Shown: positions 1-8,334, counted from the first letter of the stretch. The stretch: 64,000 nt of DNA from Methylorubrum sp. B1-46 (GCF_021117295.1 NZ_CP088247.1:1141501-1205500); one strand, 5' to 3'. Numbers and translations: made by a program. The notes: generated by a model from the sequence alone, not told the origin.

Positions 1-423
1 GGTGATGACACGCCGGTCGAATTCCTCCGGCCATGGAGAATGGAGGTTCCCGGTGCGCAGCCCGGCCTCCACATGCGCGACCGGTACGCAATTGTAGAAG
101 CCGGCGACGGCCGCGGCGGCCGCCGTGATCGTATCGCCCTGCACGACAACCCAGTCATACCGCTTCTGGCGCAGCACGCCCCCGATCTGCTGCGCCATGA
201 CACTGAACTTCCCGGCGAGGTCAGGTTCGCCCATGACCTTGCTGCCGTTGTGGCTGATCTTCAGGTCGAACAAGTCGGCGAGGCCGGCCGCGAGCTCGAT
301 GTGCTGGCCCGTCCAGAACACCTCGAGCTCGACGCCTGAGCGCCTGCTCAACTCCTGGCAAACAGGCCCGAGCTTGATGATCTCGGGCCGCGTGCCCATC
401 GTGACGAGGATACGCACCGTCAT
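1..423 (-). CDS. wecB: UDP-N-acetylglucosamine 2-epimerase (WecB-like), 3' end cut by window edge
   Basis: I translated the minus strand from the ATG at 423; 141 codons are visible and the gene runs off the window start. The N-terminus carries GTRPEIIKLGPV, then VQGDT and PVAHVEAGLRTG followed by SPWPEEFDRR, which are the hallmarks of non-hydrolysing UDP-GlcNAc 2-epimerases that interconvert UDP-GlcNAc and UDP-ManNAc in the cytoplasm. It starts 4 bp after the stop of a 64-aa protein and is the last visible gene of an operon led by an NfrB-like glycosyltransferase, which suggests it supplies UDP-ManNAc for an exported glycan. The C-terminal half is not seen. The family call is firm; the pathway is inference. 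Confidence 0.9.
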   Translation of the reverse strand, partial: MTVRILVTMGTRPEIIKLGPVCQELSRRSGVELEVFWTGQHIELAAGLADLFDLKISHNGSKVMGEPDLAGKFSVMAQQIGGVLRQKRYDWVVVQGDTITAAAAAVAGFYNCVPVAHVEAGLRTGNLHSPWPEEFDRRVIT

Positions 424-427
424 GACG

Positions 428-622
428 TCAGCTCTTCCGGGTCGGTAGGGGCTTGCGGCGGCGCAGCTTCGCATCGTCTTCGCGGCTCGGCTCCGGCCGC
501 TCATTGCGTTCCGGGAAGTACGGCGAGAAGACGACACCGTTCCGCCGATTTGGTGGAGGCACTAGAGTCCAGGGATCGAGCAAGAATGCACGGGGTTCGG
601 TCTTGACCGGATCGTCGGTCAT
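428..622 (-). CDS. small hypothetical protein between glycosyltransferase and epimerase
   Basis: A 64-residue Pro/Arg/Glu-rich protein starting MTDDPVKTEPR. I chose the ATG at 622, 10 bp after the stop of the upstream glycosyltransferase; a longer frame to 718 would overlap that gene. It ends 4 bp before the epimerase ATG, so translation of the three genes looks coupled. There is no signal peptide or membrane segment. The sequence matches no family I recognise. It may be an accessory factor of the polysaccharide synthase or simply a small operon member. Confidence 0.5.
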   Translation of the reverse strand: MTDDPVKTEPRAFLLDPWTLVPPPNRRNGVVFSPYFPERNERPEPSREDDAKLRRRKPLPTRKS

Positions 623-632
623 AATTTCCTCT

Positions 633-1979
633 TCACCTGCGGGCGGCCATGAAATCTTCGGGAAGTTCGTGCGCCGTCTTCGACCAAACGATCGGTTTCG
701 TGCCGAAATTCGATTCACCGAGAAAGATCTTCCACGCCCCGAACACAGCCATCATGTTGATGTAGAGGGCGACGGGCCAGCGTACGGCCACGCCGATCGG
801 GTCGTACTCTCCATAGACCTGATGGTTCGCGAAGATCCGGAACACGTAGCGCATGAACGCCGAAATGGAGTTCAGGACGAGCGAGACATGGAAGATCCTC
901 TCCCACTCGATCGGCATTGCGTCCGCGGACAGCAAGCCGACGGCATAGAGGAGCAGGAGCGTCAGCAAGATCGGCGGCAGAAAATTCGTGATCATCCCCT
1001 TGCGATCACGCATGAAGAAATACTTGTCCCAGAGGTCTCCTTCCCAGCCGAGTTTGCGCATGGCCTCGAAGTTGATGCCGTAGATCCAGCGTGTCTTCTG
1101 CTTAACCGACGCTGCCAGGGTCCGGGGAAAGAACTCGCGGGTGGCGACGAAATCGAATCCGCGCGTCTCGTCGGCGGAGACCGCGGCAAAGGCCGACTTG
1201 AAACCTGCCCGCTTCGCCTCGACACCGAGGATGTAATCCTCCGTGACGGTGCCGGAGAGAAGCACCATTCCGCGCTCGCGGACGAAGTGGCGCACGAGCT
1301 TCTTCGTGAGGGCCGTGCCGACACCCGCTGAGGGGATCATGGCCCCGACCGCGTTGCGGACGACCATCTCGCGCGTGTGCCTTTCGGCGAACTCGTCCAT
1401 GTAGGTCGAGGCGACGTGGGCATTCCTGCCCCGGTTCAAGGAGAACACCGGCACCTGGATGAAGTCGTAGCCGTTCCTCGCGTATTCGGCGTAGATCCGG
1501 AACGTTCTTGGGTCGATCACATCCTCGCTATCATGCAGGACAGCGATGTCCGGGCAGTCGTTCCTGCTGAAGACCTGATTGAACATCTCATTTAGCATCT
1601 GCCCCTTTGAGGTCGGCCCATCGAGCGTATTGACGATCACCTGGACGCGATCCGGGTATTTTGCCTCCAGTTCTTTGGCGACCCGCAGCGTTCCTGTGTC
1701 GTTAGGGTAGACGCCGAGGAAGAGGCTCACTGCTGGATCGGTGATACGGCGGAGGTTCCCCTCGACCATTTTCCCGAGAACATCTTCCTCGTGCCAATTG
1801 GCGACAAAGACTGCGATCCGGGGGAGCCCGGATTCGGACCCTACCGGGGACAGGCCCGGCACTCCAAGCCTGACGATGCCGAGCGCCGCGATGTCGATGA
1901 AGGCATCGTCGATGGAGGAGAGGCTGATCAGCACACTCATGAGCAGCGTGAAGCTGAGTAGTATAAAACCCGAGTCCAA
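633..1979 (-). CDS. NfrB-like membrane glycosyltransferase (GT2)
   Basis: A 448-aa protein. Motifs in order: an N-terminal membrane helix ending SSIDDAFIDI, PRIAVFVANWHEEDV, YPNDTGT, DGPTSKGQ, the metal-binding region AVLHDSEDVIDP, QVPVFSLNRG, PSAGVGTALT, TVTEDYILG and a QKTRWIYGI segment, then three or four C-terminal membrane helices. This order is that of phage-N4 adsorption protein NfrB, an inner-membrane GT2 that makes a secreted ManNAc-containing glycan with WecB-derived precursor. E. coli NfrB is about 745 aa and ends in an MshEN c-di-GMP domain; that domain is absent here. The start is TTG at 1979, preceded by GGAG at a suitable distance; a later ATG would cut the first helix. First gene of the visible operon. 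Confidence 0.85.
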   Translation of the reverse strand: MDSGFILLSFTLLMSVLISLSSIDDAFIDIAALGIVRLGVPGLSPVGSESGLPRIAVFVANWHEEDVLGKMVEGNLRRITDPAVSLFLGVYPNDTGTLRVAKELEAKYPDRVQVIVNTLDGPTSKGQMLNEMFNQVFSRNDCPDIAVLHDSEDVIDPRTFRIYAEYARNGYDFIQVPVFSLNRGRNAHVASTYMDEFAERHTREMVVRNAVGAMIPSAGVGTALTKKLVRHFVRERGMVLLSGTVTEDYILGVEAKRAGFKSAFAAVSADETRGFDFVATREFFPRTLAASVKQKTRWIYGINFEAMRKLGWEGDLWDKYFFMRDRKGMITNFLPPILLTLLLLYAVGLLSADAMPIEWERIFHVSLVLNSISAFMRYVFRIFANHQVYGEYDPIGVAVRWPVALYINMMAVFGAWKIFLGESNFGTKPIVWSKTAHELPEDFMAARR

Positions 1980-2621
1980 GTTCTATCTCCGGCCCGTTCG
2001 TATACGGCTCGGACCTACGGCGACGCTGAAGGGCGCCATAAAGGGAAAGTGGATTGTGATGCGATATTTATGGGGATGAGGCGCGCAACTTTCACGCGAG
2101 GCGCAGGTGCGACATTCGCGCGCATCGAAGGCTTGCTGAAACCTTGGAATCAGGTCCCTCTGCTTGTTCAAGTGTGCTACTTTTTTGCTGCAAGGATCGC
2201 CCGCGCAGGAGGGCACACTGGGGCCGCACGATTAGGGAAGGAGTGCTTCTCTATGCCGCCGGAATCCTGCTCCCACTCCCTCGAGAGCCGGTTGGTACAC
2301 CGCGTTTGCTTCAGAGCGGACACTTTCGATGCCCGAAACGGGTCGAAAGCGGCGGTTCAGTGCGTGCCGGCCCAAGGTCGGCTCATGGCGCATCAATGCG
2401 AAAGCGCAAATACTCCGCGTCTGTGCACAAGTCATTTTACCCGCTAGCGCACATGTTCCATTTATGTTCCAAGCCTTGTCGTCGCCTATGAAGCAGGCGA
2501 TCTGCCGAACCCGACGCCTGCCGAGTGCTCCCAATCCGTCGAGCCAGCCGCGTCGCCGCGCCCAATCCAGCTCTTACGCTGACGGCCAGCCCCCCAGTGG
2601 CTCGGCCGTGGGAGATCTCGC
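1980..2621. other. intergenic region without recognisable gene
   Basis: 640 bp between the divergent glycosyltransferase and FtsH-like genes. The short open frames on both strands overlap one another and show no family motif. The stretch must hold both promoters; I could not place them with confidence. A GGAG precedes the ATG at 2622. Confidence 0.5.
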
Positions 2622-4781
2622 ATGCTCGCTCCATCCTCTTTGCTTCCATCCACGGATCCGCGTGCCCATGACGGCACATCCTCCGACCAACTCGCACGTG
2701 CCTTCCTGCAACAACTCGCCCAGGACGAACGCAAGCGCCTCAAGGCCGACCAACGCTCCAACCCGTTCGGCTTCGGGGATGACCCTCTTCTCGACGAGGA
2801 CGACGCCATCGAGCAAATCGTCGTCCAGGATGAAGAGAACCGACCGGAGGCCACGCATGTCCCGGTTCCAGCGGATCTCGCCGCCGTGGCCGTTATGCTC
2901 GCTCGCGCGATCGAGGCAGAGCCCGGTCTTGTTCGCCGGCTGCGCCGCGAGGCGCCCGTCGTCACGCTCGCCACGCACGTGACCGATCTTGTCGAACCTG
3001 TCCGCATCGTCGCGGAGAAGTGCCTGTTCCGGGCAGACACGAAGGTCGTAGAACTCTCGAGCGGGAGAGCCCGTGAGCTGACCCGCAGAAATGCCGCCCT
3101 GTTCGTCTGCGATGGGGTCGGTCGCGACGCTCGGCCCGAGAAGGGCAATGATGTGATCGGCACCGCACTGCATGTGCGGGTTCCGATCGTTGGAATTGCC
3201 CCGGATCCGAAGCGTCAACTGCCGCGCGACCTGATGCGCTCTGCCGAACACCGGATCACTCTGCCGAGTCTGGATCAGGCTGGACTCGCACTCGTTGTTG
3301 AAGCCGTGGTCGGCAGCCGGCCATCGCGGGGGATCGATCAGGATCTGCTGCGCATGATCGACATCGTTGATCTGCCCGTCGCTCTCCGGAGGGCGACGTC
3401 CTCCGATTCATGCATCGAAGCGCTGGAGCGCATCGTTGCAGCCAAGGCCGACTATCTCGGCGAAGGAACTGCACTGGAGGAGCTTGACGGCTACGGCGAG
3501 GCCAAGACCTGGGGGCTCGCCGCCGCGTCCGACCTGCAAGCCTACCGGAGCGGCCAGTTGAGTTGGGCCGAATTCGACCATCGCGGCCTGCTGCTCTCGG
3601 GGCCGCCTGGCGTCGGCAAAACGAGCTTTGCCCGTGCGTTGGCAAAATCTGCACGCGTCCCGCTGGTGGGGACCTCGGTCGCAGAGTGGAACAGCGCCGA
3701 CTACCTGTCGGGGACGCTCCAGGCGATCCGCAAGGTCTTCGCGCAGGCAAAGGCGCAAGCACCCTGTATCCTGTTTATCGACGAGATCGACGGCATCTCC
3801 GACCGTGGGCAGATTCGGGGCGAATATGTGCAGTACTGGACCCAGATCGTGAACCTATTCCTCGAGCTGCTCGCCGGGGTGGACGAGCGGCCTGGCGTTG
3901 TGGTGGTGGCCGCCACGAATTACCCAGAAAAGATCGATCCCGCCGTGAAGCGAGCGGGACGTCTGGACCGAGAGATCGCAATCGCGAAACCGGATACGGC
4001 GGCTCTAGCCCAGATCTTCCGCCACCATCTCGGGCGCGAGATTCTGCCGAGCGCGTCGATGCTGCCGCTGGCCTTGGCGGCTCGCGGCATGACGGGGGCG
4101 GACGTCGAGGCCTTCATTCGGCGTGCCAAGGGGACGGCGCGCCGTAAAGCCAGAGCCGTGACTGTTGACGATGTACTGGCCGAGGTTCGACAGGGGCGCC
4201 GTCCACTCCCGGCCACCATCAGGCACCGCGTCGCCGTCCATGAGGCAGGGCACGCGGTCGTCAGCCACGCCCTTGGCTTCGGCATGCTCACGGACCTCTC
4301 CCTGCACGACAATGGCGGGCAGGCCTGCCTGCAACTGGCTATGGAGGGAGCTGCGACCCTGCACGAGCTGGAGGCGGCCATGGCGTCGCTCCTAGCCGGC
4401 CGGATCGCGGAGGAGATCGAACTCGGTGCAGGGTCGATCGGCGCAGGCTTCGGCGCGAACTCCGACCTCGCGATGGCGACGGCTATCGCACGCGACATCG
4501 AGTTGACATTCGGCCTCGGGCAACTCGGGAATGTGCATCTGGAGGCTGCGGCTGACACAGTCCTGATCGCGGGCGTTCTCCCGGCTGTTGTCGAGCGCCT
4601 ACGGCACGCGAGCGAGCGAGCGCGAAGAATCCTAACTGAGCGCAGACCGGCACTACAGGCGCTCGCAGGAATGCTCGAGGAAAGCGGCTACCTTTCCCGG
4701 CACGAGATCGACCTCGCGCTAAAGACGGAGACAGACTGCGAATCCGACGTGTGTTCCACGACTGCCGCAGAGGTGTTGTGA
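2622..4781 (+). CDS. FtsH-like AAA ATPase with M41 zinc protease domain, no membrane anchor
   Basis: 719 aa. Residues 1-300 form an uncharacterised, largely acidic N-terminal region with no hydrophobic helix. The AAA module has Walker A GPPGVGKT at about 327-334, Walker B ILFIDEIDG at about 382-390, a sensor-1 VVAATN and RAGRLDREI. An M41-type peptidase domain follows, with HEAGH at 540-544 and the third zinc ligand plausibly the Asp in GANSDLAMAT. It should be an ATP-driven zinc protease like FtsH, but soluble or recruited by a partner, because FtsH's two N-terminal membrane segments are missing. The ATG at 2622 has GGAG upstream. Its stop overlaps the ATG of a 64-aa protein by one base, so that protein is the likely partner. 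The gene sits beside an IS-rich tract. Confidence 0.88.
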   Translation: MLAPSSLLPSTDPRAHDGTSSDQLARAFLQQLAQDERKRLKADQRSNPFGFGDDPLLDEDDAIEQIVVQDEENRPEATHVPVPADLAAVAVMLARAIEAEPGLVRRLRREAPVVTLATHVTDLVEPVRIVAEKCLFRADTKVVELSSGRARELTRRNAALFVCDGVGRDARPEKGNDVIGTALHVRVPIVGIAPDPKRQLPRDLMRSAEHRITLPSLDQAGLALVVEAVVGSRPSRGIDQDLLRMIDIVDLPVALRRATSSDSCIEALERIVAAKADYLGEGTALEELDGYGEAKTWGLAAASDLQAYRSGQLSWAEFDHRGLLLSGPPGVGKTSFARALAKSARVPLVGTSVAEWNSADYLSGTLQAIRKVFAQAKAQAPCILFIDEIDGISDRGQIRGEYVQYWTQIVNLFLELLAGVDERPGVVVVAATNYPEKIDPAVKRAGRLDREIAIAKPDTAALAQIFRHHLGREILPSASMLPLALAARGMTGADVEAFIRRAKGTARRKARAVTVDDVLAEVRQGRRPLPATIRHRVAVHEAGHAVVSHALGFGMLTDLSLHDNGGQACLQLAMEGAATLHELEAAMASLLAGRIAEEIELGAGSIGAGFGANSDLAMATAIARDIELTFGLGQLGNVHLEAAADTVLIAGVLPAVVERLRHASERARRILTERRPALQALAGMLEESGYLSRHEIDLALKTETDCESDVCSTTAAEVL

Positions 4782-4975
4782 TGTTCGCGCTGATGCCTGA
4801 CGCCCCGGACTTGGGCGATCTGCAGCCGCTTTCCGACGCGATCGACACGCTCTGCAAGATCCTCAAAAGCGATCGCGAGACCGTCATCGCTGGCTTAGCC
4901 GAAATCGTGCGGAAACGCGCGGAGTTCGAGAACCTCAGGATGATGTCGGTGGATCGTCGAAGCACTCGACGATAG
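4781..4975 (+). CDS. small helical protein coupled to the FtsH-like protease
   Basis: 64 aa beginning MFALMPDAPDLGDLQPL, with a predicted helical middle (DAIDTLCKILKSDRETVIAG) and a basic end. The ATG shares its A with the TGA of the protease gene (TGATG), so the two are translationally coupled. No family recognised. It may be an adaptor, a substrate or a regulator of the protease. The gene ends 17 bp before the left end of an IS3 element. Confidence 0.55.
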   Translation: MFALMPDAPDLGDLQPLSDAIDTLCKILKSDRETVIAGLAEIVRKRAEFENLRMMSVDRRSTRR

Positions 4976-5017
4976 GCTTGTCATCCGTGGCCTGCTGCCG
5001 GTTTGTTGGACACCGTC

Positions 5018-5878
5018 CTAAGCTAATTGGGTTCGGTTTTCGAACTCGACGGGGCTGAGGTAGCCCAAGGTCGAGTGCCGCCGCGCCAGGTTGTAGAAGC
5101 GCTCGATGGAATCGAACACGTCTGCACGGGCTTCATCCCGCGTCCGGTAGGTCCGTCGGGCGGTGCGCTCGGTCTTCAGCGAGGAGAAGAAGCTCTCCAT
5201 TGCCGCGTTGTCCCAGACGTTGCCCGAACGGCTCATCGAGCAGGTCACGCCGTGCTCGGTCATTTGACGCTGGAAGGCTTCGCTCGTGTATTGCGAGCCC
5301 TGGTCCGAGTGATGCAGCAAGGCATCCGGCTTGCCTCTGCGCCAGATCGCCATGACGAGCGCATCTGTCACGAGTTGAGCCGTCATACTGGCCTGCATCG
5401 ACCAGCCCACGACACGGCGCGAGAACAGATCGATGACGGCGGCGACGTAGAGCCAGCCCTCGGCGGTCCAGATATACGTGAAGTCGGCGATCCACTTCCG
5501 GTTCGGAGCGTCGGCCGCGAACCGCCGCTCCAGGAGATTGGGCGAGGCAGCGGCCCGCTCACCTTCGTCCTTTGGCAGGCCCCGTCGGCGCGGTCGCGCT
5601 CGCAAGGCATTCTCGCGCATGATCCGCTCGATGCGGTGCAGCCCGCATGACACGCCCTGGGCGAGCACATCGCGCCAGACGCGCCTCGCGCCGTAGGTGC
5701 GGTCGCTGGCCACGAAGCTCGCGTGGGCCTTGCTCAGGATAGCTTCGTCGTCCCGTGTGCGTCGGCTAGGCTGCCGGGTGAGCCAAGCGTGGAAGCCGGA
5801 GCGCGAGACACCCAGCGCCGCGCACATCCAGGCAACTGGCCAGACAGCACGATGCTTTGCGATGAACGCGAACTTCAT
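5018..5878 (-). CDS. IS3-family transposase OrfB (DDE integrase domain)
   Basis: 286 aa with an rve-type integrase core. Visible catalytic context: WIADFTYI for the first Asp, HHSDQGSQYTS for the second Asp, and the Glu in NAAMESFFSSLK, then the IS3-typical RRHSTLGYLSPVEFE tail. Its frame is -1 relative to orfA and stays open upstream past the slippery heptamer, so the active enzyme is probably the OrfAB fusion. Confidence 0.92.
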   Translation of the reverse strand: MKFAFIAKHRAVWPVAWMCAALGVSRSGFHAWLTRQPSRRTRDDEAILSKAHASFVASDRTYGARRVWRDVLAQGVSCGLHRIERIMRENALRARPRRRGLPKDEGERAAASPNLLERRFAADAPNRKWIADFTYIWTAEGWLYVAAVIDLFSRRVVGWSMQASMTAQLVTDALVMAIWRRGKPDALLHHSDQGSQYTSEAFQRQMTEHGVTCSMSRSGNVWDNAAMESFFSSLKTERTARRTYRTRDEARADVFDSIERFYNLARRHSTLGYLSPVEFENRTQLA

Positions 5879-6165
5879 ATCGCGTCCCTCGCAAAGTATG
5901 CGGCGGCCTTTTTTAGGATATCACGCTCCGCTTTTAGACGAGCGACCTCCTTGCGCAGCCGGTCGATCTCGATCTGCTCGGGCTTCATCTGCCCCTGACC
6001 GGGAAAAGCGTGTTGGGGATCGGCCGCCGCCTGCCTCACCCACCGGTGCAGCATCGTCTCGTGAACATCGAGATCGCGCGCGGCCTGCGCGACACTGACA
6101 CCACGTTCCCGAATCAGTCGAACCGCCTCGATCTTGAACTCACGTCCGAACTTGCGACGCTGCAT
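5875..6165 (-). CDS. IS3-family transposase OrfA
   Basis: 96-aa HTH protein. The N-terminal part (REFKIEAVRLIRERGVSVAQ) is the helix-turn-helix that binds the IS ends. The C-terminal part, with EIDRLRKEVARLKAERDILK, is the leucine-zipper coiled coil typical of IS3 OrfA. The stop overlaps the ATG of orfB (ATGA arrangement). Expected to act as regulator or be extended into the OrfAB transposase by frameshifting. Confidence 0.9.
   Translation of the reverse strand: MQRRKFGREFKIEAVRLIRERGVSVAQAARDLDVHETMLHRWVRQAAADPQHAFPGQGQMKPEQIEIDRLRKEVARLKAERDILKKAAAYFARDAI
5908..5914 (-). promoter_or_regulatory. programmed -1 ribosomal frameshift heptamer in orfA
   Basis: On the minus strand the sequence reads A AAA AAG in the orfA frame, the canonical A6G slippery heptamer. 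A -1 slip enters the orfB frame, which is open from here to the orfB stop. I did not fold the downstream stimulator. Confidence 0.75.
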
Positions 6166-6228
6166 GGAGCACCTCCGGCTTCACCTTCACACCTAAACAG
6201 GGTGTCCGTGAAACCGGCAGCAGGCCAA

Positions 6229-6413
6229 TCCGAGCCCTCGGTGTGACCGAGGTGACGTACTATCGCTGGCGCAAGGAGTTCGGCGGCCTGAAGACGGATC
6301 AGGTCCGGCGGATGAAGGATTTGGAGGTCGAGAACCAGCGGCTGCGCAAGGCGATTGCCGACCTCACGCTCGACAAGTTGATCCTGCAGGAGGTGGCAAA
6401 GGGAAACTTCTGA
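6229..6413 (+). pseudogene. 3' fragment of IS3-family orfA
   Basis: The frame reads [18 protein letters not shown], then a leucine-zipper stretch ([17 protein letters not shown]) and ends at TGA 6411-6413. The N-terminal HTH half is missing, removed where the other IS3 element sits. No start codon remains, so this is a dead orfA. Confidence 0.8.
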
Positions 6414-6448
6414 GCCCCGCGCGCCGACGAGCGTGTGTCGAGCACATC

Positions 6449-7318
6449 GTGCAGACGATGAAGGTGTCCGAGCGCCGGGCCTGCCGGGCGCTCGGGCAGC
6501 ATCGCTCGACGCAGCGCAAGGCGCCGCGAGGGAGAAACGACGAGGCCGCTCTCACAGCCGATCTTGTCGAGCTGGCGGAGCGGTATGGTCGCTACGGCTA
6601 TCGGAAGATCAGCGCGTTGCTGAAGGCGGCCGGCTGGCTGGTCAACGACAAGCGGGTCGAGCGGATCTGGCGGCGCGAGGGGCTGAAGATCCCGGCTCGG
6701 CAACCCAAGCGCGGCCGCATTTGGGACGGGGATGGTTCCTGCCTGCGACTGCGGGCGGAGCACCGCAATCACGTCTGGTCCTACGACTTTGTCGAAGCGC
6801 GCACCCATGACGGGCGCCGGTTCCGGATGCTCAACGTGGTCGATGAGTTCACGCGCGAGTGCCTGGCGATCCGCGTCGCACGCAAGCTCAAGGCGGCGGA
6901 CGTGATCGACGTGCTGTCTGACTTGTTCATCCTGCGCGGCGTGCCCGGCCATATCCGCTCGGACAACGGTCCGGAGTTCATCGCCAAGTCCGTGCAGGCC
7001 TGGATCACCGGTGTCGGCGCCAGAACAGCCTACATCGCACCCGGCTCGCCATGGGAGAACGGTTACGTCGAGAGCTTCAACGCACGACTACGGGACGAGC
7101 TGTTGAACGGTGAGATCTTCTACACGCTCAAGGAGGCACAGATCGTGATCGAGAGTTGGCGTCGACACTACAACAGCGTGCGCCCGCACGCCTCGCTCGG
7201 CTACCGGCCGCCAGCCCCGGAGGTGTTCGTGCCGGCCTTCACCGCTTGGCCGGCTGCGCTCACCCGGTCGGCTCCGCCGGCCAAGCTATCCGTGGAGCAA
7301 AGGCCAACCCTGCACTAA
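6449..7318 (+). CDS. IS3-family transposase OrfB of the IS407-like remnant
   Basis: 289 aa from a GTG. Motifs: [29 protein letters not shown], the DDE core with [21 protein letters not shown] and [17 protein letters not shown], then [11 protein letters not shown]. The open frame extends upstream of the GTG as in OrfAB fusions. With its orfA broken, it is probably not transposition competent alone. Confidence 0.88.
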   Translation: MQTMKVSERRACRALGQHRSTQRKAPRGRNDEAALTADLVELAERYGRYGYRKISALLKAAGWLVNDKRVERIWRREGLKIPARQPKRGRIWDGDGSCLRLRAEHRNHVWSYDFVEARTHDGRRFRMLNVVDEFTRECLAIRVARKLKAADVIDVLSDLFILRGVPGHIRSDNGPEFIAKSVQAWITGVGARTAYIAPGSPWENGYVESFNARLRDELLNGEIFYTLKEAQIVIESWRRHYNSVRPHASLGYRPPAPEVFVPAFTAWPAALTRSAPPAKLSVEQRPTLH

Positions 7319-7352
7319 CTTCGAACTTGGACCACCCCGTGGGGGCCGATCA

Positions 7353-7871
7353 ACCTTCTTGGACGGCCAAGGCTGGGTCGAACTCTCTGACGGGCATTTC
7401 GCCGGTGGTACGCTCTGGACCGACCTACGACTGAACCAACCCGCAGGTGAGCTCCTCTATCCGCGCGAGTTCGGCGAACCGATCGGCATCCGCGATGCCG
7501 GCAGCATCATTCCTGCCAGAGGCAGCGACATCGTCCGACTGCATGAAGCCGAGCGCTGCGTGCTCAGCGAGATCCTCGATCCCGATGCAGCGCCGTCCGG
7601 GCCACGGATCGTCGTGACGCACTTTGCACCGCATGTGGACGTCCTGCCGATCCACCTGCAGAGCCACCCAGCTGCCGCCGCGTCCGCCTCCGATCTAACC
7701 TATCTGACCGACGTGGGTGTTGCCGACCTTTGGATCTGCGGACACGTTCATCGGACAGTCGACTTTGTTCCCGGATACGGAACCCGGATCCTCTCGAACC
7801 CGCGCGGCGAGGAGGGCAGCAATCCCAGGTTCGATGAAGGCTTCGTCGTCGAAGTTGATTCCACTCGCTGA
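7353..7871 (+). pseudogene. metallophosphoesterase, C-terminal part, truncated by IS
   Basis: The frame opens at the IS junction with TFLDGQGWVEL and continues for 173 codons. VVTHFAPH and ICGHVH are the two C-terminal metal-binding motifs of calcineurin-like phosphoesterases and SNPRGE closes the domain. The N-terminal metal sites (DxH, GDxxD, GNHE) are absent, so the enzyme cannot be functional. The insertion of the IS407-like element is the likely cause. Confidence 0.75.
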
Positions 7872-8013
7872 ACGCAAACTGGCCTGAAGGCCGCCGCGGA
7901 CTGATCCAGCCTCGCCGGAACGGGCAACGCCAGTCTCGTGCGCGGCTCGGCCGCTGAACTGACCGAGATGGGTACCGGGCCGAAGCTCCGATGGCGTTTG
8001 CGCTTCACGTGGC

Positions 8014-8334
8014 TCAGAAGTCGGCGACGCCAGAGACGTGGCTGGCGCGCTGCCGGCCCGTGGCGACCTCAAGCTCCTCCCCGAGCGGATCGACCTCAAG
8101 CAGCTTCCCGAGCCTGTCCGTGTAGCCGAAGACGGTCAGCGCCTTCAGCGCCGTCGACAGGCTCACGCCCGGACGCCCCTTCTCCAGCGATACGACGGTC
8201 AGCCTGCCCACCCCCATCCGTTCGCCCAGTTCCTGCTGAGTAAGGTTCCGCCGCAGTCGAGCGAGGCGGACCCTTTGACCGAGCAGGCGTAAGCTGTCGA
8301 GTTCGTCGGAGTTGAGGATTGCACGCGTCTGCAT
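8014..8334 (-). CDS. XRE-family transcriptional regulator (HipB-like), no HipA partner
   Basis: 106 aa. The HTH is RLARLRRNLTQQELGERMGVGRLTVVSLEKG, followed by PGVSLSTALKALTVFGY, a layout common in antitoxin-type XRE regulators paired with HipA kinases. I took the ATG at 8334; an in-frame ATG at 8382 would add 16 residues. Downstream on its strand there is no hipA, only 140 bp and the broken phosphoesterase. It may therefore be an orphan antitoxin or a stand-alone repressor. Confidence 0.7.
   Translation of the reverse strand: MQTRAILNSDELDSLRLLGQRVRLARLRRNLTQQELGERMGVGRLTVVSLEKGRPGVSLSTALKALTVFGYTDRLGKLLEVDPLGEELEVATGRQRASHVSGVADF

Larger units (their letters stand above)
4993..6222 (-). 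mobile_element. IS3-family insertion sequence with both orfs, terminal repeats and 4-bp target duplication
   Basis: 1230 bp. The ends are TG...CA with 22-bp imperfect terminal inverted repeats (4993-5014 against 6201-6222; 19 of 22 positions pair, mismatches in the middle three). GGCC lies directly outside both ends and fits a 4-bp target duplication. It carries orfA and orfB on the minus strand with a -1 frameshift signal, so it looks potentially active. It interrupts the boundary of an IS407-like element whose orfA 5' half is gone. Confidence 0.88.
6227..7352 (+). mobile_element. IS3-family (IS407-group-like) remnant, left end lost
   Basis: It contains the last 60 or so codons of orfA and a full orfB. 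The left part and left inverted repeat are missing and the complete IS3 element abuts it. A right end ending in ...GATCA at 7352 fits the TG...CA rule, because directly after it the frame of a truncated phosphoesterase begins. I could not see the partner repeat, so the right boundary is inferred. Confidence 0.7.

Noticed and set aside
453..1331. 292-aa plus-strand frame opposite the NfrB-like gene
   Set aside because: Shadow of the glycosyltransferase, which has all NfrB-type motifs on the minus strand.
2049..2534. Several 100- to 130-aa frames on both strands before the FtsH-like gene
   Set aside because: They overlap each other, lack ribosome binding sites and show no motif; treated as intergenic DNA.
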